Shown: piece after piece, positions 42,794-51,205 of the stretch
Numbering within the stretch: the stretch's first letter is position 1
How the letters are laid out: each line of letters opens with the position of its first letter
Translations under genes and position numbers: made by a program
NCBI GenBank assembly: GCA_036490215.1
Contig: DASXEH010000017.1
Location: 62,001 to 126,000, forward strand
Source of the DNA: JASHSH01 sp036490215
Lineage (GTDB): Bacteria > Pseudomonadota > Alphaproteobacteria > Rhodospirillales > Magnetospirillaceae
Direction of reading: 5' to 3'
Length of the DNA stretch: 64,000 nucleotides
Notes under the pieces: model-generated
What the model saw: only the letters and a program-made list of their open reading frames with translations
The model's database searches: none
What the model was told of the DNA's origin: nothing

Positions 42794-43663
42794 TCAGAGC
42801 GTAACGTTCACGTCCACCAGCACAGCGATGAACAATCCCACCAGATAGATCATCGAGTCGAAGAACACGCGGCGCGCGACGAGGCGGTCGGGGTTCTTGA
42901 GCAGGCGCCAGCAGTCCCAGGTGAACCAGGCGCCGAGCGCAGCGGCGCCCAGGCCGTAGATCAAGCCCATCTCGTGGAACGCCAGCGGCAGGAAGGTCGA
43001 GCCGACCAGCAGCACGGTGTTGATGAAGATCGCCTTGGCGGTGGCGGGCACGCCCTTCACCACGGGCAGCATCGGCACATGGGCGGCGGCGTAGTCGTCC
43101 TTCAACAGGATCGCCAGCGCCCAGAAATGCGACGGCGTCCACAGGAACAGCGTCACCGAAAGCAGGAACGGCAGCAGCCAGTGCGAGGGATCGACCGCCG
43201 CACCCCCGGCCAGCACGGCGAAGCTGCCGGCCGCGCCGCCGATAACGATGTTGATCCAGTGCCGGCGCTTCAGCCACACGGTGTAGACGATCGCGTAGAA
43301 GAACGCGCCCAGGAACAGGTGCAGCGCCACGACGATGTTGAAGCAGAACAGCGCCAAGCCGCAGCCGGCGATCAGCAGCGCGCCGGCGAACCACAGCACA
43401 TGGGCCGGGTTGCGGTTGCTGGCCTTGGTCAGCGGCCGGTTGCTGGTGCGCGCCATCAGCTTGTCGATGTCGCGGTCGTAGAAATGATTGAAGACCGAGG
43501 AGCTGGCCGAGCCCAGCAGCATGGCCAGCGCGAGCAGAACCAACGCCTTGGCGTCGATCTTCTGCGCCACGGCCACATAGCCCATCACCGCCATCAGGGC
43601 CACCATCAGCCCGATACGCAGTTTCATCAGCTCGATATAAGAGCGGAGCGGCATAGCCCCCAT
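42794..43663 (-). CDS. ctaB: Protoheme IX farnesyltransferase (heme O synthase)
   Basis: The 289-residue UbiA-type prenyltransferase adds farnesyl to heme b to make heme O. The first Asp-rich site is VFNHFYDRDIDKLMARTSNR and the second is in AILLKDDYAAAHVPMLPVVK. About eight hydrophobic helices are present. ATG 43663 follows GAGGAC. It lies 64 bases downstream of the oxidase subunit I gene, so the adjacent enzyme probably uses an O- or A-type heme. Confidence 0.94.
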   Translation of the reverse strand: MGAMPLRSYIELMKLRIGLMVALMAVMGYVAVAQKIDAKALVLLALAMLLGSASSSVFNHFYDRDIDKLMARTSNRPLTKASNRNPAHVLWFAGALLIAGCGLALFCFNIVVALHLFLGAFFYAIVYTVWLKRRHWINIVIGGAAGSFAVLAGGAAVDPSHWLLPFLLSVTLFLWTPSHFWALAILLKDDYAAAHVPMLPVVKGVPATAKAIFINTVLLVGSTFLPLAFHEMGLIYGLGAAALGAWFTWDCWRLLKNPDRLVARRVFFDSMIYLVGLFIAVLVDVNVTL

Positions 43664-43727
43664 TGTCCTCTGTCCTCGCGGCCCCTTCAATACCGGCGCC
43701 GGGGGATGAATGCCAGTGCTTTGACTC

Positions 43728-45086
43728 TCAACGGGGTTCCACCGCCAATAAACGCCGCAACAACAGCCAGATAAACAGCACGCCGCCCACCACGGCAAAG
43801 GCCCCCCCACCCCCGGCCAGGCCCATATCGACCTTCTTGGTGAGGGTATCGAGCCCCTGGGCGGCGCCGGCGATCTTGCGTCCCACCCCCTCGGCCCCGG
43901 CCATGAACAAGCCCAGCGAGGCGATCGCCTGCCCCACCCCGTAAATCCAGAACTGCAGGCGCACGGCCCGGTTGACCGCCCCCTCGCGGCGCAGGGCCGG
44001 CAGCAGCAGGGCGAAGATCAACCCGATCAGCGCCAGGTTCACCGCGCCGATCTCGGCATGGTAATGCGCCGGTGTGCGGGTGTCGGTGCCGTCGGCGAAG
44101 ATGCCGAGCAACCCGCCGAACAGGAACTGCGCCAGCGACAGGATCACGCCGAGGAAAGCAGGCGAGCGCCAGTCGCGCGGGCCCTGCCAGATGCGGATGA
44201 TCGTCGCGATCGCCATCGCCGCCACGGGGATCGGCAGGCCATAGACATAAAGCTGCGTGAAGGACCCGCGCAGCTCTTCGGGACTGCCGATATGGACCAT
44301 ATAGAGGACCGGGCCGGGCACCGCGGCAATCACCAGCAGCGCGCAGACCAGCCGCCAGGCATCGCGGTTCAAGGGCGCGGCGGGAAAGGCCTGCCCGCCC
44401 AGCACCTGCCAAGCGGTCAGCAGCAGCGCGGTGTAGACGAATTGCAGCAGATGGCCGGCACCCCAGAACAGCGTGTCCATATGGCCGAAGGGGTCGGCGC
44501 CCTCGGGCAACCCGCGCCAGGCCAGGACGAAACACAGCGCCGCCATCAGGAAGATCGCGCCGGCGGCAACGATGCCGGTGGCCAGCGGCGGATGATGGCG
44601 CGGCGGATGGATCAGCAGATGCCCGGCGGGCAGCGCCACGCCTAATGCGAACAAGCCGAGCCCACCCAGGAAGACCGAATCGGTCAGCACGGGCACATAA
44701 TTGCTGAGCACCGGCTCGCCACGGCCGATCAGCGCGGTCACCAGCACCACCGCCGCGCCGATGATGGCCAGTACCAGACCCATCGTCCCGACGCGACCAT
44801 TGCCACGTGCAGCGACAGCCAGCCCGCCCAGCATCGCCCAGAACCACAGCACGAAGGCGAAGACGACATGCGAGACCAGTACCTTGCGGAAGGCACTTTG
44901 CTCGGACCACGGAAACCAGGTCTCGACGCCGGGTGTCCGCGCCACGGCCAGCAACAGTGCCAGCACGCCCGCGATCGCGAGCGCAGCGCCGCCCAGCAAC
45001 AGCCAGCCATACAGCGCACGCCGCGCCATCGGCTCCAATATGATCGGCGAACCGCCTGCTCCCGCGCCGATGGGATCGCGTGGCAT
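43728..45086 (-). CDS. Divergent heme-copper oxidase superfamily subunit I
   Basis: The 452-residue protein has about 12 helices. Ligand-like histidines are H73 (SHVVFAFVLWF, low-spin heme), H212 (FWGAGHLLQFVYTA, CuB position), H265 (LYMVHIGSPEEL), and H341/H343 (AHYHAEIGAVNLALIG, the two heme ligands of helix X). Helix VII shows VH where oxidases have HH, so one CuB ligand is not seen, and no Tyr lies at H212+4. Neither a CuA subunit nor a cytochrome c subunit is adjacent. It could be an unusual oxidase or a NO-reductase-type enzyme. The superfamily is firm; the activity is open. Confidence 0.82.
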   Translation of the reverse strand: MPRDPIGAGAGGSPIILEPMARRALYGWLLLGGAALAIAGVLALLLAVARTPGVETWFPWSEQSAFRKVLVSHVVFAFVLWFWAMLGGLAVAARGNGRVGTMGLVLAIIGAAVVLVTALIGRGEPVLSNYVPVLTDSVFLGGLGLFALGVALPAGHLLIHPPRHHPPLATGIVAAGAIFLMAALCFVLAWRGLPEGADPFGHMDTLFWGAGHLLQFVYTALLLTAWQVLGGQAFPAAPLNRDAWRLVCALLVIAAVPGPVLYMVHIGSPEELRGSFTQLYVYGLPIPVAAMAIATIIRIWQGPRDWRSPAFLGVILSLAQFLFGGLLGIFADGTDTRTPAHYHAEIGAVNLALIGLIFALLLPALRREGAVNRAVRLQFWIYGVGQAIASLGLFMAGAEGVGRKIAGAAQGLDTLTKKVDMGLAGGGGAFAVVGGVLFIWLLLRRLLAVEPR

Positions 45087-45099
45087 TAGCCCACTCCCA

Positions 45100-45585
45100 T
45101 CATTGGGGCGCCGCGTAAATCTGGTAGACCATCAGATAGACGATGATCCCCGTGATCGAGACATAGAGCCAGATCGGGAAAGTCCAGCGCGCCAGCGCCC
45201 GGTGGCGCTTGAAGTTGCCGGACGCCACACCCGCCTCGCCCGCGATGGCCCAGGCGCGCCGCGCGCGGATGAAGGTCAGCGCCACCATCGGCGTCACCAC
45301 GATCGCCAGGATCACATGCGAGGTCAGCATCGCGAAATAGATCGGCCGGATGATCCCCTCGCCGCGGAACACATAGACCGGATGCGTCAGGTGGTTCAGC
45401 ACATAGGAGACCAGGAACAGCGCCGAGCAAATCACCGCGGCCGTCATGATCGTCTTATGCGCGGTGCGGCGCTTGGTGCGGATCATCCAATAGCCGATCG
45501 TGATCAGTACGCCGGCCAGCGCGTTCAGGAACGCGGTCAGATGCGGCAATATCGCCGACAGCGTGTCGTTGATCGTGATGCCCAT
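45100..45585 (-). CDS. DUF420 membrane protein
   Basis: The 161-residue protein has four or five membrane helices with conserved histidines (LPHLTAFLNALAGVLI; YVLNHLTHPVYVFRGEG; MLTSHVILAIVVTPMVAL), the DUF420 pattern. Family members are linked to cytochrome oxidase assembly (YozB/CtaM type). It lies between the 50-aa membrane protein and oxidase subunit I with gaps of 4 and 13 bases, so it may be an assembly factor or an extra subunit. Confidence 0.87.
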   Translation of the reverse strand: MGITINDTLSAILPHLTAFLNALAGVLITIGYWMIRTKRRTAHKTIMTAAVICSALFLVSYVLNHLTHPVYVFRGEGIIRPIYFAMLTSHVILAIVVTPMVALTFIRARRAWAIAGEAGVASGNFKRHRALARWTFPIWLYVSITGIIVYLMVYQIYAAPQ

Positions 45586-45589
45586 GGCG

Positions 45590-45742
45590 TCAGTTCAGAT
45601 GCCAGCGCAGGCCGATACCGACATAGAAGGCCACGGCGATGATGGCCAGGATCACGGCAACCTTACGGTTGCGGCGCCTACGGACGGCCGGGTCGAAGCG
45701 TGGATCTGCCAAATTGGGGGTAGTTGGGTTGGGCTGGTTCAT
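45590..45742 (-). CDS. 50-residue single-helix membrane protein of the oxidase operon
   Basis: MNQPNPTTPNLADPRFDPAV is followed by the basic stretch RRRRNRK, then one membrane helix (VAVILAIIAVAFYVGIGL) and RWHLN. Its ATG overlaps the tusA stop (ATGA), and it ends 4 bases before the DUF420 gene. The basic residues before the helix predict a cytoplasmic N-terminus. It resembles the small accessory subunits often found with oxidases. Too short for usual gene callers, but spacing and topology support it. Confidence 0.8.
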   Translation of the reverse strand: MNQPNPTTPNLADPRFDPAVRRRRNRKVAVILAIIAVAFYVGIGLRWHLN

Positions 45743-45999
45743 ACGACCTTCTTGATGCGGTAGTGATAGACACCGTCGGTATCCTCGCGCGATTCGAGCA
45801 GCGTATTGCCGGTTTGACGGCAGAACGCTTCGAAATCGCGCACGGACCCCGGATCGGTGGCAAGGATTTGGAGATTCTCGCCGATCGGCATCGCTTTCAA
45901 CAGCTTGCGCGCCCGCAGGACCGGCAAAGGGCAGGTCCAGCCGCGGGCATCGAGCAGCGTGTCGTCTGACGCAGTGTTGGCGGAAGCGGTGTCGGGCAC
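45739..45999 (-). CDS. tusA: TusA-family sulfurtransferase
   Basis: The 86-residue protein has the CPxP active site in LLDARGWTCPLPVLRARKLL, with the sulfur-carrying cysteine at about residue 23. GTG 45999 follows AGGA by 5 bases and is preferred to the TTG at 46035. It is the first gene of the oxidase operon and its stop overlaps the next start. TusA proteins deliver persulfide sulfur for tRNA thiolation, molybdenum cofactor or sulfur oxidation; a role at an oxidase locus is not obvious. Confidence 0.88.
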   Translation of the reverse strand: MPDTASANTASDDTLLDARGWTCPLPVLRARKLLKAMPIGENLQILATDPGSVRDFEAFCRQTGNTLLESREDTDGVYHYRIKKVV

Positions 46000-46105
46000 G
46001 GAAATCCTAGGCGATTCTCGAACAATACGGGGCAAACCCCGGGCGAACCGGGCACACTATACAGCGGTCCCGCGCCGAGGGAACGGCGGCATATGCAGCC
46101 CTCGA

Positions 46106-46133
46106 TTGTCACGGGCGGGGACCAGTATATTAT
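46106..46133 (+). promoter_or_regulatory. Candidate sigma-70 promoter of rhodanese-hemN
   Basis: TTGTCA, a 16-base spacer, then TATTAT, about 95 bases before the rhodanese start in the divergent gap with tusA. I searched the gap by eye for an FNR/Anr site (TTGAT-N4-ATCAA) and did not find a convincing one. Confidence 0.45.
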
Positions 46134-46229
46134 GCCCCTTCCCTTGTGATTGAACCCCTGCATCCCCATTGATCTTGCACGGAACTCCAATCCCACGGGT
46201 GCCCTATGGTTGTACTCGCGAAGGACACA

Positions 46230-46562
46230 ATGCCGGACCAAGTGAAGATGATCGACGTGCAGACCGCCCAAGACTGGATCGATTCGGGCAAGGCGGTCGT
46301 GGTGGATGTGCGTGAAGCGAACGAATACCAGGCTGCCCATATCAAGGGAGCCCATCTGCGCGCCTTGTCGTCGTTCAACCCGAGCGATCTGCCGCAGATT
46401 CCCGAAGGCAAGCACCTCCTGCTCCATTGCCGCACCGCCAATCGCTGCGGCACGGCCGCCGGCATCCTGCTGCAAAGCGGCTATAAGGGCGAAATCAACC
46501 GCATGGCCGGCGGCATCATCGCCTGGGCCAATGCAGGCCTGCCGCTCGAGTCGGGTTCATAA
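46230..46562 (+). CDS. Single-domain rhodanese sulfurtransferase
   Basis: The 110-residue protein MPDQVKMIDVQTAQDWIDSG has the rhodanese fold pattern VVVDVREANEYQAAHIKGAH and the active-site loop LLLHCRTANRCGTAAGILLQ with the catalytic cysteine. I chose ATG 46230 because AAGGA precedes it; ATG 46206 is in frame upstream. It is 8 bases before hemN and divergent from tusA, the third sulfur-relay protein of this block. Confidence 0.88.
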   Translation: MPDQVKMIDVQTAQDWIDSGKAVVVDVREANEYQAAHIKGAHLRALSSFNPSDLPQIPEGKHLLLHCRTANRCGTAAGILLQSGYKGEINRMAGGIIAWANAGLPLESGS

Positions 46563-46570
46563 GGGTCGCG

Positions 46571-47920
46571 ATGCGCGCGGATCTCGCCGCCAAATACGAT
46601 CTACGCGTCCCGCGCTACACCTCCTACCCGACCGCGCCGCATTTCGGCCCATCGGTGGGCGCGGCGGCCTATGGCAAATGGCTGGGCGAGTTGCCCACCG
46701 ATATGCCGCTGTCGCTCTATCTGCACATCGCCTATTGCGCCGAGATGTGCTGGTTCTGCGCCTGCAATCTGAAGATCACCAAGAAATACGAGCCGGTCAC
46801 CGACTACATGGATTGCCTGTGGCGCGAGATCGAACTCGTCGCCGAGCGGTTGCCGACGACGATGACCGCGCGCCACGTCCATTTCGGCGGCGGCACGCCG
46901 ACCATCCTCACGCCCGAGGATTTCACCGCGACGGTCGATCGCCTGCGCAAGAGCTTTGCCTTCGCGCGTGATGCCGAGATCGCCGTCGAACTCGACCCGC
47001 GCACCACCGACCGCGAGTATGTCCGCGCGATGGTGGCCTGCGGCGTGACGCGCGCCAGCATGGGCGTGCAGGATTTCAATGCGAAGGTGCAGGAGGCGAT
47101 CAACCGCATCCAGCCCTATGACATCACCGCGCGCGTCTTCGACTGGCTGCGCGAAGACGGTGTGACCGAGATCAACATGGATCTGATCTACGGCCTGCCC
47201 TATCAGACCGTAGACACCGTGGTCGAAACGATCGACCAGGCGATCGGCTTGGCGCCGCGGCGCATCGCGCTGTTCGGCTATGCCCATGTGCCGTGGATGA
47301 AGAAGCACCAGACGTTGATCCCCGAGGCGGCGCTGCCCGACATGACCCAGCGCTGGCAGCAATACGATGCAGCCGCCGCGCGCTTGGCCGAATCGGGTTA
47401 TGTCGCCGTCGGCCTCGACCACTTCGCGCGCAAGGATGACGAGATCGCGAAAGCCCTGACCGAAGGCCGCCTGCACCGCAACTTCCAGGGCTACACCACC
47501 GACGCCGCACCGGCGCTGATCGGTCTGGGCGCATCGGGCATCGGCTCGCTGCCGCAGGGCTATATCGTCAATGACGGCGATATCCGCGCCTATAAGCAGA
47601 TCATCCGCCAGAACAGCCTGGCCACCGCACGCGGCATCGCGCTGTCGGACGACGACAGACTGCGCCGCACCGTCATCGAGCGGTTGATGTGCGACTTGCG
47701 CATCGATCTCGACGCGATGGGCGAGACGATGGGTTTCGATCCGGCACAGTTCGACGGCGACATCGCCGCACTGGCCGATATGGAAGCCGATGGGCTGCTG
47801 ACGCGCGCGGGCCGCAAGATCGCGATGACCGATGAGGGCCGACCACTGGTCCGCGCCGCCTGCGCGCGCTTCGACCGCTATCTCAAAGCCGGCGAAACCC
47901 GGCACTCGAAAGCGGTGTGA
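46571..47920 (+). CDS. hemN: Oxygen-independent coproporphyrinogen III oxidase
   Basis: The 449-residue radical-SAM enzyme decarboxylates coproporphyrinogen III without oxygen, for heme synthesis under low oxygen. The iron-sulfur motif CxxxCxxC is in HIAYCAEMCWFCACNLKITK, with Trp where many homologues have Tyr. Further blocks are HVHFGGGTPTILTPEDF and EINMDLIYGLPYQT. The extra cysteine after the motif (CAC) is typical of HemN proper. Cytoplasmic. Its position supports heme supply to the divergent oxidase operon. Confidence 0.94.
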   Translation: MRADLAAKYDLRVPRYTSYPTAPHFGPSVGAAAYGKWLGELPTDMPLSLYLHIAYCAEMCWFCACNLKITKKYEPVTDYMDCLWREIELVAERLPTTMTARHVHFGGGTPTILTPEDFTATVDRLRKSFAFARDAEIAVELDPRTTDREYVRAMVACGVTRASMGVQDFNAKVQEAINRIQPYDITARVFDWLREDGVTEINMDLIYGLPYQTVDTVVETIDQAIGLAPRRIALFGYAHVPWMKKHQTLIPEAALPDMTQRWQQYDAAAARLAESGYVAVGLDHFARKDDEIAKALTEGRLHRNFQGYTTDAAPALIGLGASGIGSLPQGYIVNDGDIRAYKQIIRQNSLATARGIALSDDDRLRRTVIERLMCDLRIDLDAMGETMGFDPAQFDGDIAALADMEADGLLTRAGRKIAMTDEGRPLVRAACARFDRYLKAGETRHSKAV

Positions 47921-47922
47921 TT

Positions 47923-48010
47923 CACCCCCCACCCCTCCCTCCCCCTCAAGGGGGGAGGGTGAAGCTCTCTATCCCCTCCCCCCTTGAGGGGGAGGGTTAG
48001 GGTGGGGGGT
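47923..48010. repeat. CT/GA-rich inverted repeat, family D
   Basis: Inverted units CCCTCAAGGGGGGAGGG and CCCCTTGAGGGGGAGGG with outer CACCCCCC / GGGTGGGGGG. It fills the hemN-macrodomain gap and ends just before the macrodomain start. Confidence 0.87.
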
Positions 48011-48013
48011 ACC

Positions 48014-48517
48014 ATGTCCACCCTCACCGTCGTCGAAGGCGATATCACCAAGCTCGATGTCGATGCCATCGTCAACGCGGCGAATGAATCGCTGTTGGGC
48101 GGCGGTGGCGTCGATGGTGCGATCCACCGTGCGGCCGGGCCGGAGTTGCTGGCCGAATGCCGCACCCTCGGCGGCTGCAAGACCGGCGATGCCAAAATCA
48201 CCAAAGCCTATCGCCTGCCCGCGCGGCATGTGATCCACACGGTCGGGCCGGTGTGGCGCGGCGGTAATGCAAATGAAGATGCGCTGCTGGCCTCGTGCTA
48301 TCGCCGCTCACTCGAGATCGCCGCCGAACATGGTATAGGCCGCATCGCGTTCCCGGCCATCTCGACCGGCATCTATGGCTTCCCGCCCGAGCGCGCCGCG
48401 CCGATCGCGGTACGTGAAGCACTGGCGGCGCCGGTCAACATCAGTGAGATCATCTTCTGCTGCTTCAGCGCAGGCTCGGCCGCGCTGCATCGCCAAGCCA
48501 TCGCGGCGGCCCGATGA
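48014..48517 (+). CDS. Macrodomain protein (O-acetyl-ADP-ribose deacetylase type)
   Basis: The 167-residue single macrodomain binds ADP-ribose derivatives. Visible motifs are GDITKLDVDAIVNAANESLL (Asn for ribose binding), GGGGVDGAIHRAAGPELLAE, HVIHTVGPVWRGG and FPAISTGIYGFPPERAA. It matches the YmdB group, known to deacetylate O-acetyl-ADP-ribose. The next gene overlaps its stop by 4 bases. Confidence 0.92.
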   Translation: MSTLTVVEGDITKLDVDAIVNAANESLLGGGGVDGAIHRAAGPELLAECRTLGGCKTGDAKITKAYRLPARHVIHTVGPVWRGGNANEDALLASCYRRSLEIAAEHGIGRIAFPAISTGIYGFPPERAAPIAVREALAAPVNISEIIFCCFSAGSAALHRQAIAAAR

Positions 48518-49638
48518 AATCCGGAACACTGCGCGCGATCGCGACAAGCCTGGTCCTGCTTGCGGCCTGTGCTGCCGAGGAGACGCCACGCCGCAGTGAT
48601 GCCGCCGTCGTCTTGGAAGCGGCCAATGCCAACGCACCGATGCTGGGTCCCGCTGCTGCCAAGGGCGCGATCATCTACAATCATGGGCTCGACTATGAAG
48701 AGGATTCGAGCGGCGAGCCGCCCTTCTTCCTGGATGCCGCGCGCGCCCATGGCTGGGATGTGTTTACTCTGCTCCGCCCCTTGGTCGACGATCGCGCCGA
48801 CCATTCCGACGCGATCCTGGCGGGCAAAGCCGTTCAATTGCGCGAGCAAGGCTATCGCCGGATCGTCTCGGTCGGGCAGAGCTTCGGCGCCTGGATTTCG
48901 ATCGAAGTGGCCGCCCGGCCGGGCACCTTCGACGCGATCATCGGCATGTCGCCGGCGGAATACGGCAGCTTCGCACCGGCCCGCGACCGCAATGCCGAGA
49001 TCGTCGATATCGCGGCGAAGATGGCGCCCACGCCGACGATGATCGTGCTGTTCAAGGGCGACGATTTCGATCCGGGCGGCCGTGGGCCGGCTTTCGCACG
49101 GGTTCTGGCCGCAAAGGGTATCCCCTACGCGGTGATCGATCGACCACCGGGCTTCGAAGGGCATACGGCGGGAATGGGCGAGTCCTTCGCCGCCTATTAC
49201 GGCAGTTGCATCCTGGCCTTCATCGATACGCCGCAGCCGCCCGGCGCCTTCGCCTGCGCGCCACACCAGCCGAGCCTGGCCGAAGTGGCCGCGCGCCTGC
49301 CGAAAGCCAAAACGTTTGTATCTAAAACCATTTCAATCGACTCACCCTATATCGGGCATTGGTACGGCTGGTATATCGGCGGCGGGCGTGAAACCCTGCT
49401 GACCATCGAGAAAGTGTCCACAATCGACCGCGCCGAGGGGTCCTACACCTTCGGCCCTGCGGCCCATGACGAAACCGGCGGGTCCTATCTTGTCGACGGA
49501 CCTATCGACGCCGAGGGCCTCCACCTCAAAACACCGCATTCAACACTTGTTTATAAGCTGCAAGCCGACGGCACTCTGGCCGGGCACTGGTCGGCGATGG
49601 GCGGCAGCGGCGACGTTATTCTGCATCGTCTCGACTAG
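48514..49638 (+). CDS. Lipoprotein alpha/beta hydrolase with C-terminal beta domain
   Basis: The 374-residue protein starts MKSGTLRAIATSLVLLAAC, a lipoprotein signal with the lipobox LAAC. The hydrolase part (about 40-250) has IIYNHGLDYEED and the nucleophile elbow VSVGQSFGAWIS. A histidine in FEGHTAGMGESFAAYY could be catalytic. About 100 C-terminal residues (SPYIGHWYGWYIGGGRETLL onward) form a separate beta-rich domain I do not recognise. Translationally coupled (ATGA) to the macrodomain gene. Substrate unknown. Confidence 0.78.
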   Translation: MKSGTLRAIATSLVLLAACAAEETPRRSDAAVVLEAANANAPMLGPAAAKGAIIYNHGLDYEEDSSGEPPFFLDAARAHGWDVFTLLRPLVDDRADHSDAILAGKAVQLREQGYRRIVSVGQSFGAWISIEVAARPGTFDAIIGMSPAEYGSFAPARDRNAEIVDIAAKMAPTPTMIVLFKGDDFDPGGRGPAFARVLAAKGIPYAVIDRPPGFEGHTAGMGESFAAYYGSCILAFIDTPQPPGAFACAPHQPSLAEVAARLPKAKTFVSKTISIDSPYIGHWYGWYIGGGRETLLTIEKVSTIDRAEGSYTFGPAAHDETGGSYLVDGPIDAEGLHLKTPHSTLVYKLQADGTLAGHWSAMGGSGDVILHRLD

Positions 49639-49854
49639 CCGGCGGCGGTTGATCGCCCAACCTTTCCGGAACATTTCCGCCCGCGCTTCGATTTATAAAA
49701 AATAGAAATTGAATAAGAAAATACTCATCTGAACAGCGCGGCACTCTGTTCTTGAAGATGTCCACAAGAAACTCGACCGTTACGTGGTTCGCCTGTTGCT
49801 CCTTCTGCCGCACCAAGGCACAATCATAGGTGGCATGGTTGCGCTGGGGGAAAT

Positions 49855-50208
49855 GTGGACCTCGCCATCATCGTCACCGTACTTTTGCTACTGTTCTGCG
49901 GCGCATCGGGTGTTTTCTATCTGAGGCGCAACAACTACGTCGAGAACGAGCACTCGTTCTCACAGGCCGGCATTACGGTCGACTATACAGCTCAAACGAT
50001 TGCGATCCTTGGTCAGCCCTATTCCATCCACGCCGTCCGCAGCGTGCGGTGCGACGGAAAACAAGGCAGCCAGTCTACGGTTTCGATCGCCGTCAACGAC
50101 GCCAGAAACCCGGTTCACAAGATCGGCTTCGCGACCAACGATGCGGCCGAAACCTTCATCCAGCGGTTTTCGACGGCCATCCTCAAAGCGGGCGGGCGAC
50201 AGCTCTAG
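49855..50208 (+). CDS. Small membrane-anchored protein, DUF6232-like
   Basis: The 117-residue protein has one N-terminal membrane helix (MDLAIIVTVLLLLFCGASGV), then a cytoplasmic-looking beta-rich part with SQAGITVDYTAQTIAILGQP and YSIHAVRSVRC, which resembles DUF6232. GTG 49855 follows GGGGGA. The preceding 216 bases (49639-49854) have an AT-rich patch at about 49690-49733, unusual here and possibly its promoter. Function unknown. Confidence 0.65.
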   Translation: MDLAIIVTVLLLLFCGASGVFYLRRNNYVENEHSFSQAGITVDYTAQTIAILGQPYSIHAVRSVRCDGKQGSQSTVSIAVNDARNPVHKIGFATNDAAETFIQRFSTAILKAGGRQL

Positions 50209-50224
50209 CGATCATGCCGAGGCG

Positions 50225-51205
50225 TCAGGCTGATAGGGGCGGTGCCGCGCAGGTCTGCACTTCGATCGTGACGTGGCTGAGCTCATCGATCCCCTTGAGC
50301 AATTCCTTGTAGTGATCGGGGTCGCGCGACTGATGGGTGACCACGGTCGCGATCACGCCATAATGGCCCGGCCCCACCGGCCAGATATGCAGGTCGGCGA
50401 TTTCGTTGTCGCCCTCACGCTCGAGAGCGGTGCGCACCTCGCTTTCGAGCCCGCCATCGCCACGCCAATCGAGCAAGGTTCGACCGCTCTGTTTCAACAG
50501 CCCGTAGGCCCAGCTGACAATCACGCCCGCGCCGACAATGCCCATTACCGGGTCGAGCCAAACGAGCCCGGCATAGCGCCCGAGCAGCAGCGCGGCGATG
50601 GCAAAGACCGAGGTCAGCGCATCGGCCAGAACATGAACATAGGCCGCGCGCAGATTCTGATCGGTATGCGCGGCGGGACCATGATCGTGATGGCCGTGGG
50701 CGGCGCGCTGATGATCATGGTTATGATCGTGCCCATGGTCATGGTCGTGTCCGCCACCAAGGATGCCGGCGCTGACGATATTGACCAGCAGGCCGACTAC
50801 GGCGATCGGGATGGCCTCATCAAACGCAATCGTCTCGGGCGTCAGCAGATGTTCGGCCGACTGCCAGACCACCAAGAGCGCGATCGCCGCCAGAATGATC
50901 GCACTGGTATAGCCTGCCAGCGACCCGACCTTGCCGGTGCCGAAGGCGAACTCGGGGCTCGACGCCTTGCGCCGTGCGAAACGATAGGCGAAGGCGGCGA
51001 TGCCCATGGCGGCGGCATGAGTCGACATGTGCCAGCCATCGGCCAAGAGCGCCATCGACTGGAACGCGTAGCCGGCCACGATCTCGACAACCATCATCGT
51101 CAACGTCAGCCCCAGCACCCAGCGGGTGCGGCGCTCGGCACTGGCCTCGAGTCCGGTCTCGAAACGATGACTGTGATGCCACCGGCTATGGTCGTGTTGG
51201 CGCAT
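50225..51205 (-). CDS. dmeF: Cation diffusion facilitator, DmeF-type metal exporter
   Basis: The 326-residue inner-membrane exporter has six helices. Metal-site residues are in LLADGWHMSTHAAAMGIAAF (D and H of helix 2) and YVHVLADALTSVFAIAALLL (helix 5). A His/Asp-rich loop (GGGHDHDHGHDHNHDHQRAA) lies between helices 4 and 5, typical of DmeF cobalt/nickel exporters. The C-terminal cytoplasmic domain (EIADLHIWPVGPGHYGV) is intact. I start at ATG 51205 (MRQHDHSRW). The usual DmeR repressor gene is not adjacent. Confidence 0.88.
   Translation of the reverse strand: MRQHDHSRWHHSHRFETGLEASAERRTRWVLGLTLTMMVVEIVAGYAFQSMALLADGWHMSTHAAAMGIAAFAYRFARRKASSPEFAFGTGKVGSLAGYTSAIILAAIALLVVWQSAEHLLTPETIAFDEAIPIAVVGLLVNIVSAGILGGGHDHDHGHDHNHDHQRAAHGHHDHGPAAHTDQNLRAAYVHVLADALTSVFAIAALLLGRYAGLVWLDPVMGIVGAGVIVSWAYGLLKQSGRTLLDWRGDGGLESEVRTALEREGDNEIADLHIWPVGPGHYGVIATVVTHQSRDPDHYKELLKGIDELSHVTIEVQTCAAPPLSA

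Noticed and set aside
46000..46229. An FNR/Anr box expected before hemN and tusA
   Set aside because: No TTGAT-N4-ATCAA-like site is convincing by eye; only partial TTGAT words occur.
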